Of a stretch of DNA of 64,000 nt, positions 17,688 to 27,553 are shown piece after piece (position 1 is the first letter of the stretch; each line of letters begins with the position of its first letter). The notes under the pieces were generated by a model, which was not told the origin of the DNA, searched no databases, and worked only from the letters and a program-made list of their open reading frames with translations. The position numbers and the translations under genes were made by a program. This DNA is from Candidatus Albibeggiatoa sp. nov. NOAA (lineage in GTDB: Bacteria > Pseudomonadota > Gammaproteobacteria > Beggiatoales > Beggiatoaceae), in contig JAOXRS010000066.1 of assembly GCA_025800385.1 (NCBI GenBank), forward strand, positions 186,001 through 250,000, written 5' to 3'.

Positions 17688-18356
17688 ATGCGTTACGGAT
17701 GGTTATTTTTCTTATTGCTATTGGCTCAACCAACATTTGCATTAACATGTAGTGAATCTTCTTATTTGCAAGGTTTAATCCAAAAACAGCAATATCAACA
17801 AGCTATTCAAGTTTTGGATCAGTGCGTATGTGCGTCAGGACAAGAAAGAAAAGTAGATATTGATCTGTTAAATCAATTACGCGAAATATTGTTAACACAA
17901 ATTGATGTTTCAGAACAACAGATTTACCAGAACTTCCAAACGCTGTTTCAAATCCAACCGCTAAAAAATTTAGAAATACAATGGTCAGAAGATTTAGAAA
18001 TTGACTACCCTTTTGTCGATTTGAAATTAGCAACCGAGAAATACCATTTTTATTACGATACAGGGCGTTTACAAACCCAAGGGCGTGGTATTGTGTTAAC
18101 AGATAAGGCGATTATTTGGAAAAACATGCTAGGCAAAGCGCAGCGGATTGATTTTTCAAAAATACAACAATTAGAGCTTGTGCACGAATATGGTTTATCC
18201 TTAACCGCATGGCAATTGCGTATTAATCAAACGGATAACATTCGTTTATCTCAATTGCCTAGTGATGCATTAGCCGATTTTCTTTCGGCATTCTACTATT
18301 TTATCCAATTTCATACTGAGCAAGACATTAAATTAGACATTCCCTCTGATTTATAA
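17688..18356 (+). CDS. Secreted or periplasmic protein of unknown function
   Basis: 222 residues from the ATG at 17688, which has GAGAG upstream; a GTG at 17661 in the same frame lacks a ribosome site. Residues 1-18 form a signal peptide (LLLLAQPTFALTC). The body is Gln- and Leu-rich with helical N-terminal half (LQGLIQKQQYQQAIQVL), then a C-terminal half with beta-type sequence around KAIIWKNMLGKAQRIDFSKI, reminiscent of a PH/GRAM-like fold but not assignable. Cys at 19, 41 and 43 of the exported form may form disulfides. It is followed 17 bases later by napF and is probably cotranscribed. Confidence 0.65.
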   Translation: MRYGWLFFLLLLAQPTFALTCSESSYLQGLIQKQQYQQAIQVLDQCVCASGQERKVDIDLLNQLREILLTQIDVSEQQIYQNFQTLFQIQPLKNLEIQWSEDLEIDYPFVDLKLATEKYHFYYDTGRLQTQGRGIVLTDKAIIWKNMLGKAQRIDFSKIQQLELVHEYGLSLTAWQLRINQTDNIRLSQLPSDALADFLSAFYYFIQFHTEQDIKLDIPSDL

Positions 18357-18373
18357 CTGATGGATATTTAGAA

Positions 18374-18841
18374 ATGGCAAACTTATCCCGAATGCAACTA
18401 CTTCGTGGGAATCGTCATGTTATTCGCCCACCTTGGACACAACCAGCATTTACAGAAACCTGTAGTCGCTGTCACACCTGTATTGAGCAATGTCCTGAAC
18501 ATATTATTGTCAAAGGGCGCGGTTCATTTCCTGAAATTGATTTTTCTAAAGGTGAATGTACCTTTTGTGAACGTTGCGCAGAAGTGTGTCCAACATCGGC
18601 AATTAGTACAGAAAATACAACATCACCTTGGGCATTGAAAATTCAAATCAACAGCACTTGTTTAGCACAACAGAACGTGGTTTGTGTCACTTGCGGTGAA
18701 TTCTGTGACTATAGCGCAATTCGCTTTCCTCCTAAATTAGGTGGCATTGCTCAGCCAGAAGTCAATCTTGAACAATGTACAGGCTGTGGCGCGTGCTTTG
18801 CAGCATGTCCAACACAAGCCATTCAATTGCATTACACATAA
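18374..18841 (+). CDS. napF: NapF-type 4Fe-4S ferredoxin
   Basis: 155-residue cytoplasmic iron-sulfur protein of the NapF family, which is thought to assist NapA maturation. Three tetranuclear cluster motifs are visible: CSRCHTCIEQCP (30-41), CTFCERCAEVCP (62-73) and CTGCGACFAACP (135-146), plus four further cysteines at 96, 104, 107 and 111, where NapF usually has a shortened motif. The N-terminal LLRGN matches the family start. The rest of the nap operon is not in this window, so a link to nitrate reduction is an inference from the family. Confidence 0.88.
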   Translation: MANLSRMQLLRGNRHVIRPPWTQPAFTETCSRCHTCIEQCPEHIIVKGRGSFPEIDFSKGECTFCERCAEVCPTSAISTENTTSPWALKIQINSTCLAQQNVVCVTCGEFCDYSAIRFPPKLGGIAQPEVNLEQCTGCGACFAACPTQAIQLHYT

Positions 18842-18936
18842 AACGTTCTAAAAATACCGAATAGCATTCTTGGTATCCACTTCTAAATTTTGTTAATCTT
18901 TCTGTAAAAACAAATGGATTATACTTTTGAATAAAT

Positions 18937-19383
18937 TTATTTTCTACGCCGCACTTTGTATTGGCGAACATAAGAGACGATTTCTTTAAATGGTAAATTG
19001 TCCAAACTCTCATACGTACCAATAGCGGTTTGAACCAAGCCATAAATATTATCGACTTCATATCGTTCGGAATGTTCTAATTTAAGTAATTCCCGTAATC
19101 CCAAAATACCACCGCATTGGGTGCGCATTGCTTTAGCGTGGGGAATTGGCTGATCTAAGTCTACAATGCCTAAGGCAAAACGGGTTTTTAAATACAATAA
19201 CTCCAATAAATATTCACATGAGGCATGGGCTTGGGGGCTGATACAAGAAGCAGCTTCACGTTCTGCAATATTCAACTTTTGAAATTTTTCACAGGCACAA
19301 CGGCTACTTAACATTGCTTTGCCAAACGGACAAGGGAATGGATTGATGTCGTGGAAAGTGCTTTTATAAGCTTGTTCATCCAT
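18937..19383 (-). CDS. Cys-rich cytoplasmic protein of unknown function
   Basis: 148 residues without signal peptide or membrane helix. Cysteines at 18, 29, 31, 47 and 56 cluster in the N-terminal 60 residues (CPFGKAM, CACEKF, CISPQAHASC) and another lies at 90; the spacing could hold an iron-sulfur cluster or zinc. The C-terminal half is helical and basic (VRQYKVRRRK at the end). It is on the same strand as bpt and 54 bases downstream of it, and convergent with napF. I have seen similar unnamed proteins in sulfur-oxidising gammaproteobacteria but cannot name a family. Confidence 0.65.
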   Translation of the reverse strand: MDEQAYKSTFHDINPFPCPFGKAMLSSRCACEKFQKLNIAEREAASCISPQAHASCEYLLELLYLKTRFALGIVDLDQPIPHAKAMRTQCGGILGLRELLKLEHSERYEVDNIYGLVQTAIGTYESLDNLPFKEIVSYVRQYKVRRRK

Positions 19384-19437
19384 ATTGATTTTATTATTGG
19401 TTGACTCTTTATAATATCTACAATAGAGCGAATTGGC

Positions 19438-20157
19438 TTATATTGCAATATTGGGTGGCTGCTTTTGCCATTCGTCACCAACATAATATTCTAAAGGCTG
19501 ATAATCAATTTTATATGCCATTTTTCGGCAATCTGCGATCCAATAGCCTAAATATAGATATTCAAGCCCTAATTTCTTTGCTAAATCAATTTCGAACAAA
19601 ATCGCATAGACACCTAAACTGCGCTGATTATAATCAGGATCAAAAAAGGTATAAACTGCAGACAAACCATTTTCAAATACATCAACCACTGCAATAGCTA
19701 ATAATTGATTTTCCAGTCGAATTTCATAAAAAAAGGTTTTTGACCATGAACTGGCTAAAAACTCTAAATATTCGGTGGGTGTGGGGTTATCCATGCCTGC
19801 ATCTTTGTGGCGTGATGCGAGATAACGTGAATATAATGTAAAGTGTTCTTGCTTAAATACGGCAGGTTGTACCGTTGCTTTGAGGTCTTGGTTTTTATTC
19901 CAAACCCGTTTTTGAGTTCGACGTGGCTTAAATTCATTCACGGGTAAACGCACTGCGATACAAGCTTGGCAGTGCTCACACTGAGGACGATACAAATACT
20001 CTCCACTACGACGAAAACCATGTATGGCGAGACTTTGATATAAATTAACATCTATGGGAACGTAAGGGTCAACAAATACAGTTGTAGCCTGCCGCCCGTC
20101 TAAATAACTGCAGTCGTGCGGTGGCGTTGCATATAAGCTGAACTCCTTAACTCCCAT
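19438..20157 (-). CDS. bpt: Aspartate/glutamate leucyl-tRNA-protein transferase
   Basis: Adds leucine from Leu-tRNA to proteins with N-terminal Asp or Glu, marking them for ClpAP through ClpS. 239 residues from the ATG at 20157, preceded by GGAGG; an ATG four codons earlier is less likely. The N-terminal domain has the Cys pattern typical of the ATE family (HDCSYL and CEHCQAC), and the C-terminal GNAT-like domain includes YLYLGYWIADCRKMAYK. It overlaps the end of aat by 11 bases, so both N-degron transferases are made from one transcript. Confidence 0.93.
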   Translation of the reverse strand: MGVKEFSLYATPPHDCSYLDGRQATTVFVDPYVPIDVNLYQSLAIHGFRRSGEYLYRPQCEHCQACIAVRLPVNEFKPRRTQKRVWNKNQDLKATVQPAVFKQEHFTLYSRYLASRHKDAGMDNPTPTEYLEFLASSWSKTFFYEIRLENQLLAIAVVDVFENGLSAVYTFFDPDYNQRSLGVYAILFEIDLAKKLGLEYLYLGYWIADCRKMAYKIDYQPLEYYVGDEWQKQPPNIAI

Positions 20158-20887
20158 AAAAACCTCCATTCTGTGCTTCCCAACCTAAATCATCAAACTC
20201 CCATTTATCATTATAGCCCTGTAAAGGACATAAATGGTCTAATAACTTAGTATAATCCTCCCGCAATACTTCCATCGCGCCAAGACTAGCTAAATGAGGT
20301 GTGTAAACTTGGCAATCAATCAATTCGTATCCCCAACGTTGTAATTGACGGGTAAAATGCACAAAAGCCACTTTGGATGCATCAGGCATTTTGGAAAACA
20401 TCGATTCACCATAAAATACTTTACCGATTGCCACGCCATATAAACCACCAACCAATTCGCCTTCATACCACGTTTCAACTGAATGTGCATATTTATGTTC
20501 GTGTAAATTATCGTAAGCATCTAACATTTCTTGTGTAATCCAAGTGCCTTGCTGACGACGACGCGGGCCTGCACATTGTTGCATCACCTCGGTAAAGCAT
20601 TGATCGAAAGTGACTTCATATTTTGGCTTGCGTAAGGTTTTTTTCAAACTACGAGAAATATGTAAATGTTCAGGAAATAACACCATTCGTTCACTAGGTG
20701 ACCACCATAGAATCGGTTCTTCATCACTAAACCACGGAAATATCCCTCTACGATAAGCCACCAGCAATCGCTTCATAGATAAATCTCCACCAATTGCGAG
20801 CAAACCATCAGGATGCTCTAAAGCATGTTCAACAGGCGGAAAATCATACGGATCAGAGTTAAAGGGTATCCAATAAGGTCTACGCAT
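20147..20887 (-). CDS. aat: Leucyl/phenylalanyl-tRNA-protein transferase
   Basis: Transfers Leu or Phe to proteins with N-terminal Lys or Arg (N-degron pathway). 246 residues with the family start FPPVEHALEHPDGLLAIGGDLS and the catalytic-core stretches RGIFPWFSDEEPILWWSP and ETWYEGELVGGLYGVAIGKVF. I chose the ATG at 20887, which follows GTGAG and begins one base after the upstream stop (TGAAATG), rather than the in-frame position at 20947. It is the middle gene of the small gene-aat-bpt unit. Confidence 0.95.
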   Translation of the reverse strand: MRRPYWIPFNSDPYDFPPVEHALEHPDGLLAIGGDLSMKRLLVAYRRGIFPWFSDEEPILWWSPSERMVLFPEHLHISRSLKKTLRKPKYEVTFDQCFTEVMQQCAGPRRRQQGTWITQEMLDAYDNLHEHKYAHSVETWYEGELVGGLYGVAIGKVFYGESMFSKMPDASKVAFVHFTRQLQRWGYELIDCQVYTPHLASLGAMEVLREDYTKLLDHLCPLQGYNDKWEFDDLGWEAQNGGFYGS

Positions 20888-20888
20888 T

Positions 20889-21101
20889 TCAACGCTCACT
20901 TGGTTGTAGCCAACTATTCCATTGTTTATGAACAGCAACATCAACACCTTCGTCTCTTGCTTGCTGTAGCAAATAGTCTTGCAAATCTTGTAACAGGTCA
21001 GAACTAATGAGTCGCGTATGTTGGGGTATTTGTGTATGTAATAAATGATAGATTAATTTTAATTCCTCAACGGGGTATTCTGTTAATTTTTTCATCATCA
21101 T
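20889..21101 (-). CDS. Small protein upstream of aat
   Basis: About 70 residues, largely helical and Leu/Gln-rich, ending with NSWLQPSER. Three consecutive ATG codons (21101, 21098, 21095) are possible starts behind a short TGAG; a TTG at 21122 is less likely. The stop is separated by a single base from the aat start, which supports real translation and coupling. No recognisable domain; function unknown. Confidence 0.6.
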   Translation of the reverse strand: MMMKKLTEYPVEELKLIYHLLHTQIPQHTRLISSDLLQDLQDYLLQQARDEGVDVAVHKQWNSWLQPSER

Positions 21102-21323
21102 AATCTCAAAATTTTTGCTCAATGTAACACGTTTGATTCAGTGACAAAACCATTTATCAACGCCAAAGTGGGTTAGTTTAATAAATCTATATACGTACTT
21201 TATGACAAAAATTAAGCAAAATTCGGATAAGTGAGTATATTTATAAGAGTAATCTTACTTCAGGCCTATGGATATATTTTTGCTTCTTTTTATGTGGTTT
21301 TTACACTGTCAAAGGATTGTCAT

Positions 21324-22235
21324 ATGTTATTAAAACAGTTGGTTAGTGCTTTACTGTTACTACTTGCTTTCATTTGTCCAATCAATCTTACCGCCCTTGA
21401 AATTGATAGTGAAACACAATTGGTACAACAACAGTCTATGCCAGAATGTCGGTTTGGTGTGCCGCCTTGGCAGAAAACTCGAAAATTTAATCAAATTCGC
21501 AAAGACTACGCACCATTTTTAAACTGGCTAACAGAACAGTTAGACTGTCAATTTGTTTTAATTACGGCAAAAACCTATCATGATTTGGAAATGCAGTTGG
21601 AGAAAGGTGTGTTGCATGTTGCAGAAATGGGGGCAATTAGCTATGTTACTGTAGAAAAGCATTTACCTGAAGTTAAACCTATTGTCACTGCACTGCAGTG
21701 GAGCAAAGATAAGCTCATACTTGCTGATTCTTATTATGGTCATATTTTAACTTTAAAAGATAATTACGAGATAAATAGCCTAGCTGATTTAAAAGGTAAA
21801 CCATTTGGTTTTGTACGTAAAGAGTCTTCTAGCGGTTTCCGCTACCCTAATGTGTTATTGCAAGATGCAGGTATTGATTATCGTGATTACTTTAGTCGCT
21901 TCTTCTTTTTAGGTAGCCATCCCAGTGTTACAGATGCAATTAAAGCAGGTAGTATTACTGCAGGGGCAACTTGGGAGTATAACTGGCAAAAAGCAAAAGA
22001 AAAGCATGGGGATATATTTAAATCTATTGCCAGAACGGAACCAATACCCCATGTGCTGTTAGTTGCACACCCAAGCCTGCCAGAAAAAATGTATAAAAAA
22101 ATGCAGGAAATATTACCAAATATAGATGCTAAGCTTTTGGAAAATATACCTGCAAGTGGCTTTGTTGTACGTCCTAAAACTTTTTATGATCCAGCTAGGA
22201 AAGTGGCAGCGATAAAAGAAACATTTAACTGGTGA
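21324..22235 (+). CDS. PhnD-like periplasmic binding protein
   Basis: 303 residues from the ATG at 21324, which has AAAGGA at good spacing; the frame extends upstream to 21231 but without a ribosome site. A signal peptide covers about 1-24. The mature protein has the phosphate/phosphonate-binding fold of PhnD (RFGVPPW, DYAPFLNWL, SLADLKGKPFGFVRKESSSGFRYP, ATWEYNWQKA). The next gene, 77 bases on, is a membrane sensor kinase, and no permease or ATPase is present, so it probably acts as the kinase's ligand receptor rather than in uptake. Ligand unknown. Confidence 0.83.
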   Translation: MLLKQLVSALLLLLAFICPINLTALEIDSETQLVQQQSMPECRFGVPPWQKTRKFNQIRKDYAPFLNWLTEQLDCQFVLITAKTYHDLEMQLEKGVLHVAEMGAISYVTVEKHLPEVKPIVTALQWSKDKLILADSYYGHILTLKDNYEINSLADLKGKPFGFVRKESSSGFRYPNVLLQDAGIDYRDYFSRFFFLGSHPSVTDAIKAGSITAGATWEYNWQKAKEKHGDIFKSIARTEPIPHVLLVAHPSLPEKMYKKMQEILPNIDAKLLENIPASGFVVRPKTFYDPARKVAAIKETFNW

Positions 22236-22312
22236 TCTGTGCATACTCCTTGCGTGTTTATCCAGCCAATACAACTTGTTCGTAGATTTAGAGAATCAAA
22301 GAGGTGTAGGTT

Positions 22313-24814
22313 ATGTCACAAATGGGTAACCTCAAAATCAAGCTACTGATTCCAACGATTGTGATTGCGTTGCTCATAGGTATTGCAATCAGTTACATCT
22401 CTATATTGCATTATCGAATCTTTGAACAACAACACGACTATCATAATGAAACTCACGCCATAGAAATTAAAACCGCCACCCAAGAAACCATACTTAAGCT
22501 TGAAAGGCTTGCCCAGTTTTTAGTACAAGATTGGCGTATTATCAATGGATTATTAATCGGAGATAGAGATACATTACTGGATTTAGTGCTGCCATTTCAT
22601 GAAGCGATGGAATTTGACATTATTAATATTTATAGTCCGAATGGCAATATTATCATTCAGTCCAGCGATGAAAGTGTATTTGGGATTCCAGATGAGTTAC
22701 ATCCTAAAGTCTTACTACATAAAACACAAATCGATACAAAGCCTAGTATTGAACTTTACAACCAAAAATTAGCCCTTATTGTCTGGCATCACCTGAGACC
22801 TGAGGTGCATGGTGCTGCAGGTGTGGTCGCAGTGGGCTTTTATTTAGAAAATCTCTTTTTACATAACCATATTCAAACGCATAATTTACGTATTACTGTA
22901 GATTATGGCGACTACACTTATGACTCTCAAGCTTCTGATGTTGATAGCCATGTTGAAGATTTATATCATGAAATAGAGCAAGAAAAGCATTATAACTCAG
23001 CACATGAAGAACATCATGATGAAATAGAACATAAAGAAAATCATAACTTATTAGTGCATGAAGAAGACCATGAAACAGGGCATGAGGAGCACTCACATGG
23101 TCATTCACATGATATAGACCCTGAACATATAGAGCTTCACAAGACGCTAATCGATATTAGCAACTTAGTTGAGTCTAATCAGCCACTCACCATTGAAGTA
23201 TATGAACACCATGATACAAGCTTTGAAACGATATTTTGGCGTGAACTTGGTTTTTTAGTTTTTTTTCTGACTATTATTAGTATTGCAGCTATCATCTACT
23301 CTTATTATCAAACACTTAATATTGTTACCCGTTTGCAAAAATCCAAAAGTACTGCTGAAAATGCCATGACATCACTAGGTAAAGCAAAAGAACAGGCAGA
23401 ATCAGCCAACCATGCGAAAAGTGCTTTTCTTGCCAATATGAGTCATGAACTGCGTACGCCATTGAATGGTATTCTAGGATATGCACAAATATTGATGCGA
23501 GATAAGGAACTGAATAAACGCCAGTTAGAAGGCATCAACGTCATTCAACGTAGCGGTGATTATTTGCTGACCTTAATTAATGATGTATTGGATTTATCTA
23601 AAATTGAAGCCGAGCGTTTAGAGCTAACCGAAGTCAAAACCAACCTACCTGAATTACTACAAAGTGTGGGTGAGTTATTTAATATGCGAGCACAGCAAAA
23701 AGGTATTGCATTTATTTATGAGCCTGTACCCCAATTGCCACAATGGGTCGAAACAGATGAAAAACGTTTGCGGCAAATTCTAATTAACTTAATTGGCAAC
23801 GCAGTCAAATTTACAGACAAAGGCTCTGTCAGCCTCATTCTTGACAAACATGATGAGAAGTTAGGTTTTCATATTAAAGATACAGGCGTAGGCATTAATC
23901 CCAATGATATTGACACAATATTTCAGCCATTCCAACAAGTGGGTAACCATATCTCAGCAAAGTCAGAAGGTACAGGCTTAGGGTTGCCTATTACGCGCAA
24001 ATTAGTTGATATGATGGGGGGAGAGCTACGCGTTGAAAGCTCAGTTGGAGAAGGCAGCCATTTTTGGTTTGAATTAATCTTTAAACAAATGGATACCATT
24101 GAAACTGAGATAGAACAAGACGAGAAAGTCATTATAGGTTATGAAGGCGATCATCAAAAAGTACTAGTGATTGATGATAAACCAGAAGATCGTTTTATTT
24201 TATGTGAATTACTCAAACCTTTAGGTTTTACCGTAGTCGAAGCCGAGAATGGGGAACAAGGGATTAAATCGACCTTAGAATTGCAGCCTAATTTAGTATT
24301 AGTCGATTTGGTTATGCCTGTCATGGATGGATTTGAGTATACGAAAAAAGTACGAGAGTTACCTGAATTATTTGAAAGATTGCCAGTTATTGCAGTCTCT
24401 GCCAGTGTATTTGACTCACATCAACAAGATAGCCAGAAAGCAGGGTGTAATGCGTTTTTGTCCAAACCAATACATGAAACAGAATTATTTGCTATTTTGC
24501 ATGATTACCTAAATCTTGATTGGATTTACGAAACACAATATGAGTATCAAAATGATGAGGATATTCCATGTGAAACAGGCGAAGTTGTTAAAGATTGCAT
24601 TTTATCCTTACAACAAATTGAAATATTAGAAGATTTAAGCTTGCAAGGTGATGTGTCAGGTATTTTAGATTTATTAGATACGTTAAGCCAAGATACAAAA
24701 ACTTGTCCTTTTATACGAAAACTAAACCATCTAGCCCAGAATTTTGATGTTGAACTGATTTACGAGATGGTACAAAACTATCGTACCAGCTTAGCGCAAA
24801 CGTCATCAACTTAA
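22313..24814 (+). CDS. Hybrid sensor histidine kinase with His-rich periplasmic domain
   Basis: 833 residues. TM1 is at about 8-31 and TM2 at 311-332, enclosing a periplasmic sensor. Within it, residues 213-276 contain 17 His among many Glu and Asp ([17 protein letters not shown]), a probable zinc, nickel or copper binding segment. Cytoplasmic part: HisKA with phospho-acceptor His378 ([12 protein letters not shown]), HATPase (Asn496, DTGVGI 523-528, GTGLGL 553-558), then a receiver (613-735) with Asp665, and a helical C-terminal tail lacking an obvious Hpt histidine. It follows a PhnD-like gene and converges on another hybrid kinase only 2 bases away. Metal sensing is inference. Confidence 0.93.
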   Translation: MSQMGNLKIKLLIPTIVIALLIGIAISYISILHYRIFEQQHDYHNETHAIEIKTATQETILKLERLAQFLVQDWRIINGLLIGDRDTLLDLVLPFHEAMEFDIINIYSPNGNIIIQSSDESVFGIPDELHPKVLLHKTQIDTKPSIELYNQKLALIVWHHLRPEVHGAAGVVAVGFYLENLFLHNHIQTHNLRITVDYGDYTYDSQASDVDSHVEDLYHEIEQEKHYNSAHEEHHDEIEHKENHNLLVHEEDHETGHEEHSHGHSHDIDPEHIELHKTLIDISNLVESNQPLTIEVYEHHDTSFETIFWRELGFLVFFLTIISIAAIIYSYYQTLNIVTRLQKSKSTAENAMTSLGKAKEQAESANHAKSAFLANMSHELRTPLNGILGYAQILMRDKELNKRQLEGINVIQRSGDYLLTLINDVLDLSKIEAERLELTEVKTNLPELLQSVGELFNMRAQQKGIAFIYEPVPQLPQWVETDEKRLRQILINLIGNAVKFTDKGSVSLILDKHDEKLGFHIKDTGVGINPNDIDTIFQPFQQVGNHISAKSEGTGLGLPITRKLVDMMGGELRVESSVGEGSHFWFELIFKQMDTIETEIEQDEKVIIGYEGDHQKVLVIDDKPEDRFILCELLKPLGFTVVEAENGEQGIKSTLELQPNLVLVDLVMPVMDGFEYTKKVRELPELFERLPVIAVSASVFDSHQQDSQKAGCNAFLSKPIHETELFAILHDYLNLDWIYETQYEYQNDEDIPCETGEVVKDCILSLQQIEILEDLSLQGDVSGILDLLDTLSQDTKTCPFIRKLNHLAQNFDVELIYEMVQNYRTSLAQTSST

Positions 24815-24816
24815 GC

Positions 24817-27306
24817 TTATGTCTGATTTTGCTGAGTGACAGCAGTTAATAGTTTACGCATATCTGTGAGTAAGGTTTCTTGATTGTAAGCACTTTTTTG
24901 AAACACTTTTTGTGCACCTTGATTTAAGCGAGCACGATCTTCTGCCATCAATTCTTTCGCAGTGAGCACAATCACAGGAATAGCCGCCCAACTGGGATTC
25001 TCCCGTAAATGTTCAATAAATTCAAATCCATCCATTTCTGGCATCATCAAATCCGATAAAATCAGACTTGGGGTTTGCTTTGCCATTATGTCTAACGCTA
25101 ACTGACCATTTTCCGCTAAATCCACTTGCCAGCCCGCTTTCGTCAATACATATTCCATCATTTCGCGAGTTACTTTGTGATCTTCTACCACCAAAATACG
25201 TGAAGAAGTGGTTGGATTGGGTAAATATTTATTTAGCGTGGCCGCTAATTGCTCTTGATTGATCGGTTTCACCAAATAATCTGATACACCTAAAGAATAG
25301 CCAATCGTTTTATCATCCATCACCGATAGCATGATTACAGGAATATCCGATACTTTTGGGTGGCTTTTCAGTTCAGATAAAATTGACCAACCATCTTTCT
25401 CAGGCAACATCACATCTAAAGTGATCGCATCAGGCTGATATTGTTCGGCTAGCTGTATACCTTTAATCCCATTTTCTGCTAATAAAGTTTGATGACCTAA
25501 GTTATTTAAATAACGCTGTAGCAATTCTCGAATATTTGCGTCATCTTCAATCACTAACACCGTGGTAGGCTTTTCTGAAGGTGTTTCTGGTGGATGCTCT
25601 ACGATAGCTGTTTGAGCTTGTGCCACCTGCTCTTGCCCAACATGTAACGGCAAATGTAAGCTAAATGTGCTACCCATATTAATTTGGCTTTTAACCTCAA
25701 TAAATCCGCCCATCATGCCAGCAAAGTGCTCGCTGATCGTCAGTCCCAAACCTGTACCACCATATTTACGGGTTGTTGACACATCCGCTTGAGTAAAGGC
25801 TTCAAATAATTTACTTTGTTGTTCAGACGTAAGACCAATACCTGTATCTATAACTGAGAAAATACCCCATTGCTTATTTTCAACAGTTTCAATCGAAATA
25901 CTTAATTTAACCGTACCGTTTTCAGTAAATTTACCAGCATTACTTAATAGGTTGAGTAAAATTTGTCGTACTTTGGTTTGGTCAGCAAATAAATCAACCG
26001 CTTGACTAGGAAATGCAACTTCTAGTGTATTATTTTTTTGTTCAATCAAAGGATGGACAACACTGAGTACTTCTTGAACCAACGCCACTGCATCAAACGT
26101 TTCATTGAATAAGGTCATTTTGCCTGCTTCAATTTTAGAAACATCCAATATATCATTGATTAAATGCAGTAAATGTTTGGCTGAATCTTGGATTTTGTTT
26201 AAATCTGACAATGATTCCGATTTTTGTTCTGATAGCGCATTACATTCAATTTCGTCTTTAATATCATCTTCTAAAATTTCACTATAGCCAATGATTGCAT
26301 TCAGTGGAGTACGTAGTTCATGGCTCATATTGGCCAAAAAACAGCTTTTAGCAAAATTGGCTTGTTCCGCTTCTTCTTTAGCTTGTTGTAAAGTTTGCTC
26401 GCTTTTTTTATGTTCCGTAATATCATTGAATGTCAACACTGCGCCTGTAATTTCATCATCTTCGTAAAGCGGTACAACTTTGTATTCAATCGGGAAAAAT
26501 GAACCATCTTTGCGCCAAAAAATATCATCATCATCTTGATATAAATAGCCCTCATTCACTGCTTTAAAGATATGACAATCACAGATAGGACATAAATCAC
26601 CATCTATTTTTGTATGATGAAATGTATCATGTGCCTCAACGCCGATTAATTCTTCCACTTCATAGCCCAACATTTCTGCACCTGCTGGGTTAATAAATGA
26701 AACATAACCATCTAAATCTAATCCACAAATACCATCACCTGCGGTTTCTAAAATTAAAAAATTTTGGCGGCCTAAACGTTCTAATTCAGCATTGGCTTCC
26801 GCTAATTCCGAAGTGCGTTCAACAACACGTTGCTCTAATTCATTTCTTGCTTGGAGTAATTCAGCCGTACGCTCTTGGACTTTTTGCTCTAATTCTCGAG
26901 TATGTTTCTGTTCTTGCTCAATAAAGCGCAAATACATTTTAATCCGACTAATCAATTGCGCCACATCAATCGGCTTAGTTAAATAATCTGCTGCACCAAC
27001 AGCAAAGCCTTTGGCTTGGAATTCTTCGGATTTATACGCAGCGGTAAGAAAAACGATGGGAATATGTTGGGTTTTTTTGATGGATTGAATCATGATTGCG
27101 GTTTCAAAACCATCCATTTCAGGCATTTGTACATCCATGATAATCAAGTCTACGGGTGCTTTCATCAGAATGCTTAAGGCTTTTTGTCCTGAATCAGCCT
27201 CAACAATATCGACATTAATATGCTCATCAATCAAAGTGCGTAGCGTAAAAAGGTTGTTTTTATTATCGTCTACAATGAGAATTTTAAATAAGTGTGGCGT
27301 ATCCAT
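24817..27306 (-). CDS. REC-PAS-histidine kinase-REC-REC hybrid kinase
   Basis: 829-residue cytoplasmic protein without membrane helices. Order: receiver (6-125, Asp58), long coiled coil (128-180), PAS (180-300, containing the cysteine cluster CPICDCHIF at 239-247), HisKA with His329 ([12 protein letters not shown]), HATPase (about 440-555, DTGIGL and GTGLGL), receiver (582-695, Asp631) and receiver (703-820, Asp752). All three phospho-acceptors are present. The cytoplasmic PAS with conserved cysteines may sense redox state or bind a ligand. Transcribed toward the His-rich kinase gene; no DNA-binding output protein is nearby. Confidence 0.92.
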   Translation of the reverse strand: MDTPHLFKILIVDDNKNNLFTLRTLIDEHINVDIVEADSGQKALSILMKAPVDLIIMDVQMPEMDGFETAIMIQSIKKTQHIPIVFLTAAYKSEEFQAKGFAVGAADYLTKPIDVAQLISRIKMYLRFIEQEQKHTRELEQKVQERTAELLQARNELEQRVVERTSELAEANAELERLGRQNFLILETAGDGICGLDLDGYVSFINPAGAEMLGYEVEELIGVEAHDTFHHTKIDGDLCPICDCHIFKAVNEGYLYQDDDDIFWRKDGSFFPIEYKVVPLYEDDEITGAVLTFNDITEHKKSEQTLQQAKEEAEQANFAKSCFLANMSHELRTPLNAIIGYSEILEDDIKDEIECNALSEQKSESLSDLNKIQDSAKHLLHLINDILDVSKIEAGKMTLFNETFDAVALVQEVLSVVHPLIEQKNNTLEVAFPSQAVDLFADQTKVRQILLNLLSNAGKFTENGTVKLSISIETVENKQWGIFSVIDTGIGLTSEQQSKLFEAFTQADVSTTRKYGGTGLGLTISEHFAGMMGGFIEVKSQINMGSTFSLHLPLHVGQEQVAQAQTAIVEHPPETPSEKPTTVLVIEDDANIRELLQRYLNNLGHQTLLAENGIKGIQLAEQYQPDAITLDVMLPEKDGWSILSELKSHPKVSDIPVIMLSVMDDKTIGYSLGVSDYLVKPINQEQLAATLNKYLPNPTTSSRILVVEDHKVTREMMEYVLTKAGWQVDLAENGQLALDIMAKQTPSLILSDLMMPEMDGFEFIEHLRENPSWAAIPVIVLTAKELMAEDRARLNQGAQKVFQKSAYNQETLLTDMRKLLTAVTQQNQT

Positions 27307-27553
27307 CTTAATACCTGTGCATGGTTAGGTTTTAATTATAATAGCCATTTTTACAACATTATTTGAGTTATAGCTTTATTTAAACATGAAGTTTACATGA
27401 AAATCATCAAGAGATTATCAAGCAACTTCTGTGACGTTGTTGTACTTTTTATGCTGGTTTCGGCATATTTTAAAATCGTTTGTTGAATTGTATTTCTATA
27501 TTGTTTGCGTATGATGCTGCTTATTAAATGATTAAGATGTGTTTAGGTGATAC

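Noticed and set aside
22893-23108. Reverse-strand 71-residue frame across the His-rich segment
   Set aside because: A composition artefact of the His/Glu repeat; no start site and no family resemblance.
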